Part shown: positions 5,639-14,058 of the stretch, piece after piece
Layout: the number at the start of each line of letters is the position of its first letter
How positions within the stretch are numbered: the first letter of the stretch is position 1
Assembly: GCA_020440605.1 (NCBI GenBank)
Contig: JAGRNT010000008.1
Location: forward strand, 62,001-126,000
Direction of reading: 5' to 3'
DNA: 64,000 bases
Source of the DNA: a bacterium
Lineage (GTDB): Bacteria > 4484-113 > JAFGCY01
Position numbers and translations under genes: made by a program
The notes under the pieces: model-generated
Seen by the model: only the letters and a program-made list of their open reading frames with translations
What the model was told of the DNA's origin: nothing
Databases searched by the model: none

Positions 5639-8056
5639 ATGAAATGCTGCCGGGCCATAACGCTCGCACTCCTCCCGCTGCTGCTCGGGACAATGCTGCT
5701 GGCGGGCTGCAGGGGTGGTTCCGGCTCAGATCAATCCAGCCTGACTGACATCAGGCCTCCTGATTCCGAGCTGCACGACTTCCTCATGAGTGAACTCGCC
5801 CGTCTGGGCAAGGACCCCGCAAAGACTACATCCGAGGCCGCAAAAGGCGATGCCAACCGCGTATTCGACCTCGACCTTGCATTGATCGACCCTGATGGTC
5901 CTGGAGGAGATCCACCTACGGGTGTCTCCATTAACTGGAGCGAAGTGCTGATCGGAGACTATGACCAGAACGGTCAGGTGAACGTTTCCGACCTGACACC
6001 ACTTGGCCGTGAGCTGAACAGCACGGTGGTCTACGACGACAAGACCCTGCACGGTGGCTTCGCAGGCTGGCCCACAGGTGACCCGACTGACGATGGCGGA
6101 GAGACACCTCCAGCCACAGAAAGCCCTGCGGCCAACTGGAGGCAGGCACGCATTGACGGAGACCGCAACGGCCTGCTGACCCAGGCTGACATCACGCCGA
6201 TTGCCGTCCACTGGCAGGAAGCACTCAGCGGCTACCGTATCTACCGCCAGGCTCCCGGTGAGACTGAATTCACAATCCTGCCGGGACAGCCCGGCACTTC
6301 TGATGGCCTCAGCGTGAATCATCCAACAGCGCCAGGCAATGCGCCGGTGCTATACAGCTTCGAGGATGAAAACGCAAGCGCCAGTGGCATCTACCTCTAC
6401 TATGTCGCCCCATTTGACCTGCAGTCCCAGCAGCAGGGACCGGCCAGCGGGATTGTCAGCATTGACCTCGACACGGGCACGGTGAACAGCTCCCCGGTTG
6501 CCAATCTCAGCGTCACCCCGGACTTCGCGGGAGCCCCAGCGGAAATCACCCTGGACGCTTCAGCAAGCTACGACCCGGACGGCAGCATCGCCGCCTGGGA
6601 ATGGGACTTTGATGGCGACGGCATCACAGACTGGCTGAGCACTGACCCAATACCCGAAACGAGCAGCGATGGGACTGTGGACAGCTTCGTGGAAGTTAAG
6701 ACTGGTAAGATGAGAGCCAGTTATAACCGTGGAAATGCAGATTACCTTCATCCAAGTGTCACAGCAATTGATGACTTGTCAGCAGCTTCCCTGCCCATAG
6801 ATGCCCAGCTTGGCATTTCAGGATGGGTGGATTCAGAGTTCATCTGGGCTACAAATGACAATCCATTCAGCTTCACTCCAGCACGGTACTTTTACGATGA
6901 ATTGACGGGGCAGCTACTCTGTACCGGAACTTCGAGTGACCAACGGGCGCTATATCTGGGTATCCGCACCGGCTTTGAACAATGGGAAGAGGAAAAAGTA
7001 TTCGACACGGACGACCCAGTTGTTCACGCAGTGGTAGGAGATGAATTCATCCGCTATAACTACGGACATCCCGTCTTCAGGGCCGACGGCAGCCCGATTG
7101 TGTTCATCACTGTCACCTACACGATCGGATTTGCAAATGCACTGTTCCTTGCAGAAAAAAACAATGGCACATGGGATCTCAGTGTCCTCTATGAGAGTCC
7201 TGAGGGGTTCAACAATGCCACGCTTGCAGCAACTATTGAAAATGCCGTCACCAGAATCGGTCCAAGTGAGTTTCTGGCTCTGGTTGGCGAAAACTATGAT
7301 AGTCGCCCAGAACCTAGTACAAGTGCACGTTACTTGGCAGTACATTACGATAATGGAGAAATTAGCGTTGAAAATCCGTCGCTCGACCTGATTTATAAGG
7401 AGAATCAATTTCGCCAAACGACATCATTGATTACGACAGGCTTGGATGGCAAGGCATATATTCCTTTAGAGTACGCGGGTTTCAGCACTGGCATCCCGGA
7501 AATCCGATACTTGGTTCGGGACAATAGCGGAATTTGGAAATTGCAGCAATTTAGCTTTCCAGAAGAAACTCAATTGAATGTTACGATGCTAATCCGGGAT
7601 CTTCTGGTTAAGGCATCAGGGGAACCCACTCTGCTCATCAGCAATGAGGCAGATGACATGAAAAGTGAACAACTGGTATTGGCAAATGTGCAGAGCGGAG
7701 ACTGGAGTATCCAGTATCTTCAAAACCAATACAGGACACTTGCACGATATGATTTGCACGAAATCATAGGAAACAGAATTGTGACATGCAATTACAACAA
7801 TGGATTATTACCTGAGGGCATTAAAAATTGGGCTCCCTGCTTCGCTATTGAAGGACCGAAGACAATTAATGAGAATCTTTTTTTCCTTCCACAACAGGGA
7901 AATTTTGAATCGGGTGGAGTAGCAGGAGTATTTGAGTTACTCCCCTCAACACTTTTCGCAGTAATTTCTGCAAACAGTGATGAATACAGCAATATACCCA
8001 ACACCGGAGCAAGCCCAGGTGCATTTATCAGGGAAAGAGTGGATCCCCGGAATTGA
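5639..8056 (+). CDS. Lipoprotein with dockerin-like repeats and a PKD domain
   Basis: An 805-residue exported lipoprotein with signal peptide and lipobox LLAGC at residues 20-24. Two dockerin-type calcium loops follow: GDYDQNGQVNVSDLTPLG near 107-123 and DGDRNGLLTQADITPI near 173-188. Next come a short fibronectin-III-like strand region (GYRIYRQAPGETEF) and one PKD domain near 285-335 (LDASASYDPDGS, WEWDFDGDG). Residues from about 345 to the end match nothing I know; beta-propeller-like structure is possible. From about 6690 the DNA becomes noticeably AT-richer than the first third and than its neighbours, so the C-terminal half may have been acquired separately. It resembles the dockerin lipoproteins at 31882, 51558 and 54604. 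Confidence 0.85.
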   Translation: MKCCRAITLALLPLLLGTMLLAGCRGGSGSDQSSLTDIRPPDSELHDFLMSELARLGKDPAKTTSEAAKGDANRVFDLDLALIDPDGPGGDPPTGVSINWSEVLIGDYDQNGQVNVSDLTPLGRELNSTVVYDDKTLHGGFAGWPTGDPTDDGGETPPATESPAANWRQARIDGDRNGLLTQADITPIAVHWQEALSGYRIYRQAPGETEFTILPGQPGTSDGLSVNHPTAPGNAPVLYSFEDENASASGIYLYYVAPFDLQSQQQGPASGIVSIDLDTGTVNSSPVANLSVTPDFAGAPAEITLDASASYDPDGSIAAWEWDFDGDGITDWLSTDPIPETSSDGTVDSFVEVKTGKMRASYNRGNADYLHPSVTAIDDLSAASLPIDAQLGISGWVDSEFIWATNDNPFSFTPARYFYDELTGQLLCTGTSSDQRALYLGIRTGFEQWEEEKVFDTDDPVVHAVVGDEFIRYNYGHPVFRADGSPIVFITVTYTIGFANALFLAEKNNGTWDLSVLYESPEGFNNATLAATIENAVTRIGPSEFLALVGENYDSRPEPSTSARYLAVHYDNGEISVENPSLDLIYKENQFRQTTSLITTGLDGKAYIPLEYAGFSTGIPEIRYLVRDNSGIWKLQQFSFPEETQLNVTMLIRDLLVKASGEPTLLISNEADDMKSEQLVLANVQSGDWSIQYLQNQYRTLARYDLHEIIGNRIVTCNYNNGLLPEGIKNWAPCFAIEGPKTINENLFFLPQQGNFESGGVAGVFELLPSTLFAVISANSDEYSNIPNTGASPGAFIRERVDPRN

Positions 8057-8584
8057 ACTACTACTCGATCTATGGCAATAGATCGTCACTAGAAGACTGC
8101 GCAGCAACCAGGCCGAATTGCGCTTGCGTGAAAGGAGAAACAGGATTATCGCAGAGGAGGAGGGGGATATATTGCCAGTATACTGCGGGGGATGCTGACA
8201 AATGGGTCCACAGAATCCCACAGAGATCCACAGAAGAAGTACATGGGGAACATTCCATTGCCAACACCTCTGCGCTTCTGCGCCTCTGCGTCAGATATAA
8301 CCGTTCGCGCGGGCTCGCCGTGTCAACGCGAATGGGGACGTGGAAACACATGTTTCAACACAGAGGCACAGAGCTCACAGAGAATGCCAGTTCAGATTGC
8401 CATGTTCGGCCAGCTTCTGGAACATCGAGCCAGCCCCTCCCAGTCGCGCCGGGGGCGCGCCGCTACACGGCTGATTCCCTGACAATCCGGAACTCTCTGC
8501 GCTTCTGCGCCTCTGCGTCAGATAGAACCGTTCGCGGGACCACGATCCAATCCGCGCAAGCGGGCGGGATACTTTGCCAATAAG
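8057..8584. other. Gene-free stretch with dispersed 'CTCTGCGCTTCTGCGCC' repeats
   Basis: No credible gene is present. A unit containing CTCTGCGCTTCTGCGCCTCT followed by GCGTCAGATA and AACCGTTCGCG occurs near 8269-8310 and 8491-8535. Segments such as CACAGAGGCACAGAG and CAGAGATCCACAGAAG run between them. These fit the short low-complexity intergenic repeats seen in many environmental genomes. Confidence 0.6.
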
Positions 8585-9024
8585 CTCTGCGTCCTCTGTG
8601 GCTCTGTGTTTGACAATACCGCCCGCACATCCGTGATGTCGCCACGCGCATGCGGGCGTTGCCACAGTATCATTCAACACAGAGGCACATAGATCACAGA
8701 GGAAAAGAGTCCAATTCAATCTTGGTTGCCAATTCTTCTGTGGAACTCTGTGACCTCTGCGGCTCTGTGTTTGACAATACCGCCCGCTCATCCTCGATGT
8801 ATCCACGCGGATGCGGGCGTTGCCAGAGTTCAACAATGCTCTGTGACCTCTGCGGCTCTGTGTTTGACAATACCGCCCGCTCATCCTCGATGTATCCACG
8901 CGGATGCGGGCGTTGCCAGAGTTCAACAATGCTCTGTGTCCTCTGTGGTTCTGTGTTTGACAATACCGCTCCCGCATCCATGATGTCGCCACGCGCATGC
9001 GGGTGTTGCCAGAATTCCAAATAC
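8585..9024. repeat. 93-bp tandem repeat, three direct copies plus one detached copy
   Basis: The unit contains CTCTGTGTTTGACAATACCG, a palindromic CCCGC...GCGGG segment and GGGCGTTGCCAGA. The shared TTGACAA falls at 8610, 8771, 8864 and 8957, so the last three copies are exactly 93 bp apart and the first is detached. Each contains imperfect arms such as CCCGCTCATCC / GGATGCGGG. The 93-bp period keeps both strands open, which creates false 31-residue protein repeats. Copies are too long and too direct for a CRISPR. Confidence 0.8.
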
Positions 9025-9118
9025 TCTGTGCTCTCAGTGTGCTCTGTGGTTGAACTCTCTGTGTTCTCTTTGCCCGGATTGCTCCGGGCATCCACGCCGA
9101 GCTTGCGAGTTGGGAATA

Positions 9119-9216
9119 TTCACCACGAAGTACGCAAAGTTCACGAAGAATTTCCAGGGTCACAAAGTATGCTTCGTGAGCCCTGTCAGACTTTGTGAGC
9201 TTTGTGGTTGATGATG
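9119..9216. repeat. Inverted 'CACGAAG/CTTTGTGG' intergenic element
   Basis: TTCACCACGAAGTACGCAAA near 9119 is answered by GAGCTTTGTGGTTGATG near 9200 in inverted orientation, with CACAAAGTATGCTTCGTG as an internal palindrome (about 9162-9179). A related sequence lies at 13918-14010. It is non-coding. Confidence 0.55.
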
Positions 9217-9268
9217 TCGATTGCCCGGCTTACGCACGGGCTTCCTCTACCGCTAAAGCGGGTAGCTC

Positions 9269-10861
9269 CTAATGCCCCGCCGGGGTCGGTGCATCCTTCC
9301 TGCGGTTGCCGGCATGCCCCCTGCCGAGGATCAGCAGCAGCGGCAGGGCGCAGATGAACAGCGCTGCCACGAACAGGTAGACATCCTCAAAGGACAGCAC
9401 CATCGCCTGCTGCTGCACCAGCCCGCTGACGATCTTCAGCGCCGCCGTCTGGCTCTGCAGCATGTCGTAACCCCGGCCCTGCAGGAAGCCCTGGATCCCG
9501 CCGAGGAACTGCAGCGCCGCCGGGTCATAGGCCCCGACATTCTCCGAGAGCCGCAGGTAGTGGAACTCGAAGCGGCGGTCGAGGATGAAGGTCAGCACGG
9601 CGATCCCCAGGCTGCCGCCGATCTGGCGCGTGAGGTTGTAGAGCCCGGCAGCGCTGCTCACGTCATCCTTCGGGATCGTGCCGAGCGTGGCAACGCTCAG
9701 CGGAATGAACATCAGCGGCAGGCCCATCCCGCGCCACATCAGCGGCCAGAAGAAGAACTGCGCCGCCGTTTCACTGTTGACATGTGACAACCTGAGGATC
9801 ATCCCGACGAGGATCAGGCTGCCCATGCCCACGAGGATCCGTGCATCGAGCCGGCTCAGCAGGATGCCGGCCAGCGGCATGAAGATGATCATGATCAGCG
9901 AACCGGGGATCATCAGCTCCCCGGTCTGGGTCGCCGTGAAGTGCAGGATGTTCTGCGTGAACACCGGGATCACGAAGGTCGTGCCGTACAGGCCGACGCC
10001 GAGCACGATGCTGTAGAGGCTGCCGGCCCAGAGCGGACGGTACTTCAGCACGCGCAGGTTGACAGCCGGGTTGGCAACACGCAGCTCATGGCGCACGAAG
10101 GCGAACAGCGCCGTGACGCAGAGCACCGCCAGGCCCACGATGTAGCCGCTCTGGAACCAGTCATACTCCCGGCCCTGCTCCAGCAGCACCTGCATGCTGC
10201 CGAGTCCCGCTGCCAGCAGCAGGATCCCCAGCAGGTCAACCCGCCCCGTGGCCTTCCTCGGCTTGTCCGGCACGAACAGTAACGCCATCAGCACGGCGAG
10301 GATCCCGACCGGCAGGTTGATGAAGAAGATCCAGCGCCAGCCCAGCATGTCGGTCAGGTAGCCGCCGAGCGTCGGGCCGAAGGCCGGGCCGACCACCACG
10401 CCGATCCCGAACAGCGCCTGGGCCATGCCCTGCTGGTGCGGCGGGAAGGTCTCGAACAGGATCGACTGCGCCTTCGGCAGCAGCCCGCCGCCGAACAGGC
10501 CCTGCAGGATGCGCGCGACCACGAGCATCCCGAGTGATGTCGACAGGCCGCAGAGCACGCTGCTGGCAACGAAGGCCACGAGCGTGAACAGGTAGTAGTT
10601 GCGCTGGCCGAAGCGGTCCGAGAGCCAGGCCCCCAGCGGAATGATGACGACGTTGGCCATCGCGTAGCCGGTGATCACCCAGCCGATCTGGCTGAGCGTG
10701 GCCCCCATGCTGCTCTGCATGGAGGGCAGGGCCACGTTGACGATGCTGACGTCGATCACCTCCATCAGCGCCCCGAGGCTGACCGTCAGCGCCACCGCCC
10801 ACTTGTACCATTCACTCTCTCGGATGCGCTGTGCATGCGAGCCGCCTGCGATCGTTGCCAT
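9269..10861 (-). CDS. emrB: EmrB/QacA-type drug:proton antiporter (DHA2 family MFS)
   Basis: A 530-residue membrane protein with about 14 hydrophobic helices, the size of DHA2 transporters. Signatures are MEVIDVSIVNVALPSM in helix 1, WVITGYAMANVVIIPLGAWL, the inter-helix motif DRFGQRNYYL, GLFGGGLLPKAQSILFETFP, and motif C GVVVGPAFGPTLGGYL. It exports hydrophobic drugs or metabolites in exchange for protons and works with the adaptor encoded just upstream. Its ATG overlaps the adaptor's TGA (ATGA), indicating translational coupling. No outer-membrane TolC-like channel is in the window. It belongs to the padR-emrA-emrB operon. Confidence 0.93.
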   Translation of the reverse strand: MATIAGGSHAQRIRESEWYKWAVALTVSLGALMEVIDVSIVNVALPSMQSSMGATLSQIGWVITGYAMANVVIIPLGAWLSDRFGQRNYYLFTLVAFVASSVLCGLSTSLGMLVVARILQGLFGGGLLPKAQSILFETFPPHQQGMAQALFGIGVVVGPAFGPTLGGYLTDMLGWRWIFFINLPVGILAVLMALLFVPDKPRKATGRVDLLGILLLAAGLGSMQVLLEQGREYDWFQSGYIVGLAVLCVTALFAFVRHELRVANPAVNLRVLKYRPLWAGSLYSIVLGVGLYGTTFVIPVFTQNILHFTATQTGELMIPGSLIMIIFMPLAGILLSRLDARILVGMGSLILVGMILRLSHVNSETAAQFFFWPLMWRGMGLPLMFIPLSVATLGTIPKDDVSSAAGLYNLTRQIGGSLGIAVLTFILDRRFEFHYLRLSENVGAYDPAALQFLGGIQGFLQGRGYDMLQSQTAALKIVSGLVQQQAMVLSFEDVYLFVAALFICALPLLLILGRGHAGNRRKDAPTPAGH

Positions 10862-12132
10862 CAGCCCGCGCGCACGTGCACCACGACGGACATGCCCGGT
10901 GCCAGCATCCGCCTGGCGGTGTCGTCAATCGCATCGTCGTCGAGCCGGATGCGCACGGGGATGCGCTGCACGACCTTGGTGAAGTTGCCGGTGGCATTCT
11001 CCGGCGGGATCAGGCTGAATGTCGCACCGCTGGCGGGGGAGAAGCTGTCAACGGTGCCGCTGAGCTTCAGGCCCGGCAGGGCGTCGATCTCGATCTCTGC
11101 CGCCTGCTGCGGATGCAGCCGGCTCATCTGGGTTTCCTTGAAGTTGGCCTCGATCCAGATCTCATCCGGGACGATTGCCAGCAGGTTCTGGCCCGGGCTG
11201 ACCTGCTGCCCGGCTTCGACATTGCGCCGCCCGATGCGGCCGCTGCGCACGGCCCGGATCTCGCAGTGCGCCAGATCCAGCCTGGCCTGGGCCACAGCTG
11301 CCTCCTGCACCTCGACCGTTGCCAGCGCGGTTTCGTACTGTGCCTCGTTGTAGCCCACCTGGCGCCGTGCCGCCAGTGCGGAACGCCGTCCGCCCTCACT
11401 GCCGGCCTGCAGGGCCGTGGCCTGTTCGATCCCCGCCTGGGCCTGGGCGATCCGGCCCTCGGCGCTCTGCAGCTCATCCTGGGCGGCATCCAGCCGGGCC
11501 TGCGCGGTTTCCCGGGCGGCGATGGCATCGTCAAGCTGCTGGCGCGGGATGATGCTGGCAGCGTAGAGGCTGTCCAGCCGTCCCAGATGCGTCTGCGCCT
11601 GGTCCAGCGCGGCCTGCAGTTCGCGGATGCGCGCCTCCGCGGCATCGCGTGCGGAGGTGGCCTGTTCCAGCGTGGCCTTTGCCCCACTGATCGAGGCACT
11701 GGCCTGCTGCTCGGCACCATCCGCCGTGCTGTCCAGTGCTCCGGCCTGGGCCGCGCTGACAGCGATCAGCGCTTCGGCGGCCGCGGACTGCTGCCGGGCC
11801 ACATGCAGCTGGGCCTCAGCCTGCTGCAGGCGGATCTCGAACGCGGCCGGGTCCAGCCGCACAAGCAGCTGGCCCTCCGTGACCTCGTCATTCTCGCCGA
11901 CGAGCACCTCCAGCACCTGCCCGCTGAGCTGGCTGCCGACGGGCAGCACGTTGGTGTTGATCTGCGCGTTGTCAGTCGTGACGTACAGCCGCTGGTGCTG
12001 CCACCATTTCCAGCCGTAGAACAGTGCCCCGCCGACGATCAGCAGCGGCAGCACGATTCTCAGCGGCGCGGGCCGGCCCCTGCCATTGCCATTTGCCGCC
12101 TGCAGCTGCGCCTGCCTGGCTTCATTGCTCAT
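10861..12132 (-). CDS. emrA: EmrA/HlyD-type membrane fusion protein
   Basis: A 423-residue periplasmic adaptor. It has an N-terminal transmembrane helix near residues 25-42 (IVLPLLIVGGALFYGWKWW), then the EmrA signature YVTTDNAQINTNVLPVGSQL and GQVLEVLVGENDEVTEGQLL (biotinyl/lipoyl-like half). A long Ala/Gln-rich coiled coil spans about residues 100-255. The second lipoyl half is RSGRIGRRNVEAGQQVSPGQ, followed by the beta-barrel region (WIEANFKETQMSRLHPQQAA). The start giving MSNEARQ is preferred over longer forms because it places the helix correctly; it overlaps the PadR stop by 11 nt. Confidence 0.92.
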   Translation of the reverse strand: MSNEARQAQLQAANGNGRGRPAPLRIVLPLLIVGGALFYGWKWWQHQRLYVTTDNAQINTNVLPVGSQLSGQVLEVLVGENDEVTEGQLLVRLDPAAFEIRLQQAEAQLHVARQQSAAAEALIAVSAAQAGALDSTADGAEQQASASISGAKATLEQATSARDAAEARIRELQAALDQAQTHLGRLDSLYAASIIPRQQLDDAIAARETAQARLDAAQDELQSAEGRIAQAQAGIEQATALQAGSEGGRRSALAARRQVGYNEAQYETALATVEVQEAAVAQARLDLAHCEIRAVRSGRIGRRNVEAGQQVSPGQNLLAIVPDEIWIEANFKETQMSRLHPQQAAEIEIDALPGLKLSGTVDSFSPASGATFSLIPPENATGNFTKVVQRIPVRIRLDDDAIDDTARRMLAPGMSVVVHVRAG

Positions 12133-12649
12133 CCTGTTCTCCCTTGCCTTCCGCTTCCAGCTGCGCGTCCGTCTCCGCCAGCAGCTCCTCGAGCCAGTCC
12201 AGCTCAAGTGCCAGCTTGCGCTGCACATAGCCGCGCATGCTCTGCTGCACGTGTTCAGTGGCCTTGTCAAAGCTGTAGTTCATCCGCTCACGCAGGGCCG
12301 CGATGCGGCTCATGATCAGCTGGCGGCGCTGGGCCGGGGCGAGACGGTCGCTGAACCACATGCGGGTCATGAAGCGCGCCTGGGCATTGACCCAGCTGTC
12401 GTTGGCTTCCTCCGTCATCAGCTCCAGCCAGTACTCTCGTCCGGCATCGGTGATTTCATAGACCGTGCGCCGCCCGCCGCTGCCGCTCCGGCGGATCAGC
12501 CCGCGCTCCGTCAGTCGCCTGAGCAGCGGGTAGATCGCGCCGAAGTTGGCGCTCAGCGCGGTTCCCATGTAGTGCTCGAGCCATTCCCTGAGCGCATAGC
12601 CATGCATCGGCTCACGCAGGAGTGCCCCAAGTGCGGCCAGTTCCAGCAT
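12122..12649 (-). CDS. PadR-family transcriptional repressor
   Basis: A 175-residue PadR-type winged-helix regulator with a C-terminal helical (Vir-like) dimerisation domain. Family features include LGALLREPMHGYALREWL at the start, ANFGAIYPLLRRLTERGLI (recognition helix) and RRTVYEITDAGREYWLELM (wing). It is the first gene of an operon with the EmrA and EmrB homologues and therefore most likely represses the pump. A perfect palindrome overlaps its own start codon, indicating autorepression. Confidence 0.93.
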   Translation of the reverse strand: MLELAALGALLREPMHGYALREWLEHYMGTALSANFGAIYPLLRRLTERGLIRRSGSGGRRTVYEITDAGREYWLELMTEEANDSWVNAQARFMTRMWFSDRLAPAQRRQLIMSRIAALRERMNYSFDKATEHVQQSMRGYVQRKLALELDWLEELLAETDAQLEAEGKGEQDEQ

Positions 12650-12666
12650 ATATCAGATTGATATAT
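12648..12666. promoter_or_regulatory. PadR operator palindrome
   Basis: ATATATCA-GAT-TGATATAT is a perfect palindrome with a 3-nt centre and covers the ATG of the PadR gene. PadR proteins commonly bind such AT-rich dyads in their own promoters. Confidence 0.7.
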
Positions 12667-12747
12667 TGCACTGCGCCGCTGATTATTCTCAAGGAGGAAG
12701 GAATTTTCCGGATTTCACCGGATTGGGAGGCCGGGCTGGAGTGCAGT

Positions 12748-13134
12748 TCAGCCCTGCTGGTCCGAAAGCCTGCTGGCCAGCATCGCCAGCTGCAGTTCCA
12801 GGCGCTTGATCTCGCGCGCCGTGGCATGCCGCTCCATCTCCAGCCAGAGCCAGAGCTTGAGCATGCCCATCGCGATCATCGCGAAGCCGGAGAGCATCGC
12901 CCAGCTGATCACATCCTTCGTGTCCACGGCGGCGATGTAGCGCGTGATGCAGTACACGAAGCCGGCGAAGATGGCGAGCATCACGACGGTCATCATGATG
13001 TTCATGCCGCGGTTGCGTCCGCGGTAGTTTTCCAGCAGCATTTCGTCAATGCGCTGCTCACCGCTGAGCTTCTCCCATTCCGCGCCGTATTCGGCGTCGA
13101 GTGCCTTGCGGATTCTGTCATCGAATTCAGTCAT
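12748..13134 (-). CDS. DUF6768-like membrane protein, probable partner of the ECF sigma factor
   Basis: A 128-residue protein. It has an N-terminal soluble region DDRIRKALDAEYGAEWEKLS, then EQRIDEMLLENYRGRNRGM, two transmembrane helices (near residues 46-65 and 74-95), and a C-terminal KRLELQLAMLASRLS helix. This is the layout I associate with DUF6768 proteins encoded right after ECF sigma factors. Its ATG overlaps the sigma stop by 8 nt, so the two are translationally coupled. By position it may act as an anti-sigma or signal relay, but it lacks a zinc-type anti-sigma HxxxCxxC motif, so that role is inference. Confidence 0.75.
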   Translation of the reverse strand: MTEFDDRIRKALDAEYGAEWEKLSGEQRIDEMLLENYRGRNRGMNIMMTVVMLAIFAGFVYCITRYIAAVDTKDVISWAMLSGFAMIAMGMLKLWLWLEMERHATAREIKRLELQLAMLASRLSDQQG

Positions 13135-13675
13135 GTTCTGCTCCTTCAAGCTGCCTGCGCAGTCTTGTGCGCGCCTTGAACAGGCGCGACTTGACCGTCC
13201 CGGCGGGAATCGCCAGGACTCCGGATATGTCGGCAAGGGACAGTCCGTCCATGTAGTGCAGGCGCAGGAGCTCCCGCTCGGCGTCCGGCAGTTGCCGGAT
13301 CGCCAGGCGCAGCTCTTCCAGCTGCGGGTCATCAGCATCCAGGGCAGCGGCTGTGGCTTCCGTGTCGGAATCCGCACTGCGTCCGCGCTCCCGGCTGATC
13401 CGGCCGATGGCATCGGCAGCCTTGTTGCGCAGAATGCGGTAGCTCCAGGCCGGAAAACTGGCGGGGTCCTGCAGGCGGGAGAGGCCGCGGGCGATTGCCA
13501 GCCAGCTGTCCTGCAGCACATCCAGTGCCAGTTCGCGCTCACCGCACAGGCTGATCGCCTGGCCCAGCAGCCGCGACTGCCAGAGCTCGACGAGCTGTGC
13601 GAAGGCCTCGCGCTCACCACGCTGGCAACGCAGCACCAGCAGCTCGCTGTATACCTGCTGTGGACTTCTATCCAT
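13127..13675 (-). CDS. ECF-type sigma-70 family RNA polymerase sigma factor
   Basis: A 182-residue sigma factor with region 2 near residues 10-90 (FAQLVELWQSRLLGQAISLC, LALDVLQDSWLAIARGLSRL, FPAWSYRILRNKAADAI) and region 4 near 120-175 (IRQLPDAERELLRLHYMDGL, SLADISGVLAIPAGTVKSRL). The linker is acidic. It directs transcription of a small regulon in response to a signal probably gated by the overlapping DUF6768-like protein. The upstream stretch 13676-13850 contains strong hairpins, but I cannot recognise an ECF promoter motif. Confidence 0.93.
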   Translation of the reverse strand: MDRSPQQVYSELLVLRCQRGEREAFAQLVELWQSRLLGQAISLCGERELALDVLQDSWLAIARGLSRLQDPASFPAWSYRILRNKAADAIGRISRERGRSADSDTEATAAALDADDPQLEELRLAIRQLPDAERELLRLHYMDGLSLADISGVLAIPAGTVKSRLFKARTRLRRQLEGAEHD

Positions 13676-13759
13676 TACCGCTACAGAGGTCCGGCAAACA
13701 ACCCCCGCGGTTCATTGTGACGGGTGGAAATCAATTTCGAGATGCGTGAATCAGCTCAG

Positions 13760-13843
13760 TCGCGCAGCAATCTTTGATCAGCGCGACCCGGCGAAACTTG
13801 CTTTCGCCGCAGCGCCAGACCCGCGAGCCCTTGGGCGAGCGGG
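13760..13843. other. Cluster of three GC-rich hairpins upstream of the sigma operon
   Basis: TCGCGC (13760-13765) pairs with GCGCGA (13781-13786). CGGCGAAA (13789-13796) pairs with TTTCGCCG (13802-13809). A compound palindrome joins CCCGC (13820-13824) to GCGGG (13839-13843) with GCCC-TT-GGGC inside. The hairpins lie between the sigma gene and the pilT terminator, so they could be a leader of the sigma operon or an intergenic repeat. Confidence 0.5.
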
Positions 13844-13849
13844 CAAATG

Positions 13850-13877
13850 AAAAAGGCTCCCCATTGCGGGGAGCCTT
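13850..13877 (-). terminator. Rho-independent terminator of pilT
   Basis: AAGGCTCCCC (13853-13862) pairs perfectly with GGGGAGCCTT (13868-13877). On the minus strand it is followed by a T-run (AAAAA on the plus strand from 13850), as expected for the end of the pilT transcript. Confidence 0.75.
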
Positions 13878-13917
13878 GCGTATTTCGAATCTTTTGTCAG
13901 CGGCTGGATGTATACCA

Positions 13918-14010
13918 CCAAGATCTCAAAGAGCACAAAGTGATCTGCAGATCACTAAGTGTTCTTAGTAGGCATCATTATATTTGTGCCCTTCGTGCCC
14001 TTGGTGGTTA
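13918..14010. repeat. Inverted intergenic repeat related to 9119-9216
   Basis: CCAAGATCTCAAAGAGCACA at the left is partly answered by CCTTCGTGCCCTTGGTGGTT at the right, with an inner TGATCTGCAGATCA palindrome (about 13941-13954). It is non-coding. Confidence 0.5.
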
Positions 14011-14058
14011 GACGATTCCGCTGACCGGGCAACTGTTGTGCGGCTTGCGCCGCAGCTC

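Noticed and set aside
8053..8583. 176-residue plus-strand frame after the dockerin/PKD gene
   Set aside because: It consists of translated CACAGAG-type low-complexity repeats, with no start signal or domain.
8694..9095. Minus-strand 133-residue repeat 'protein' (and a plus-strand counterpart)
   Set aside because: It exists only because the 93-bp DNA repeat is a multiple of three. There is no ribosome-binding site, and both strands are equally open.
10831..12315. 494-residue plus-strand frame
   Set aside because: It is antisense to the well-supported EmrA gene; the frame stays open because of GC-rich codon use.
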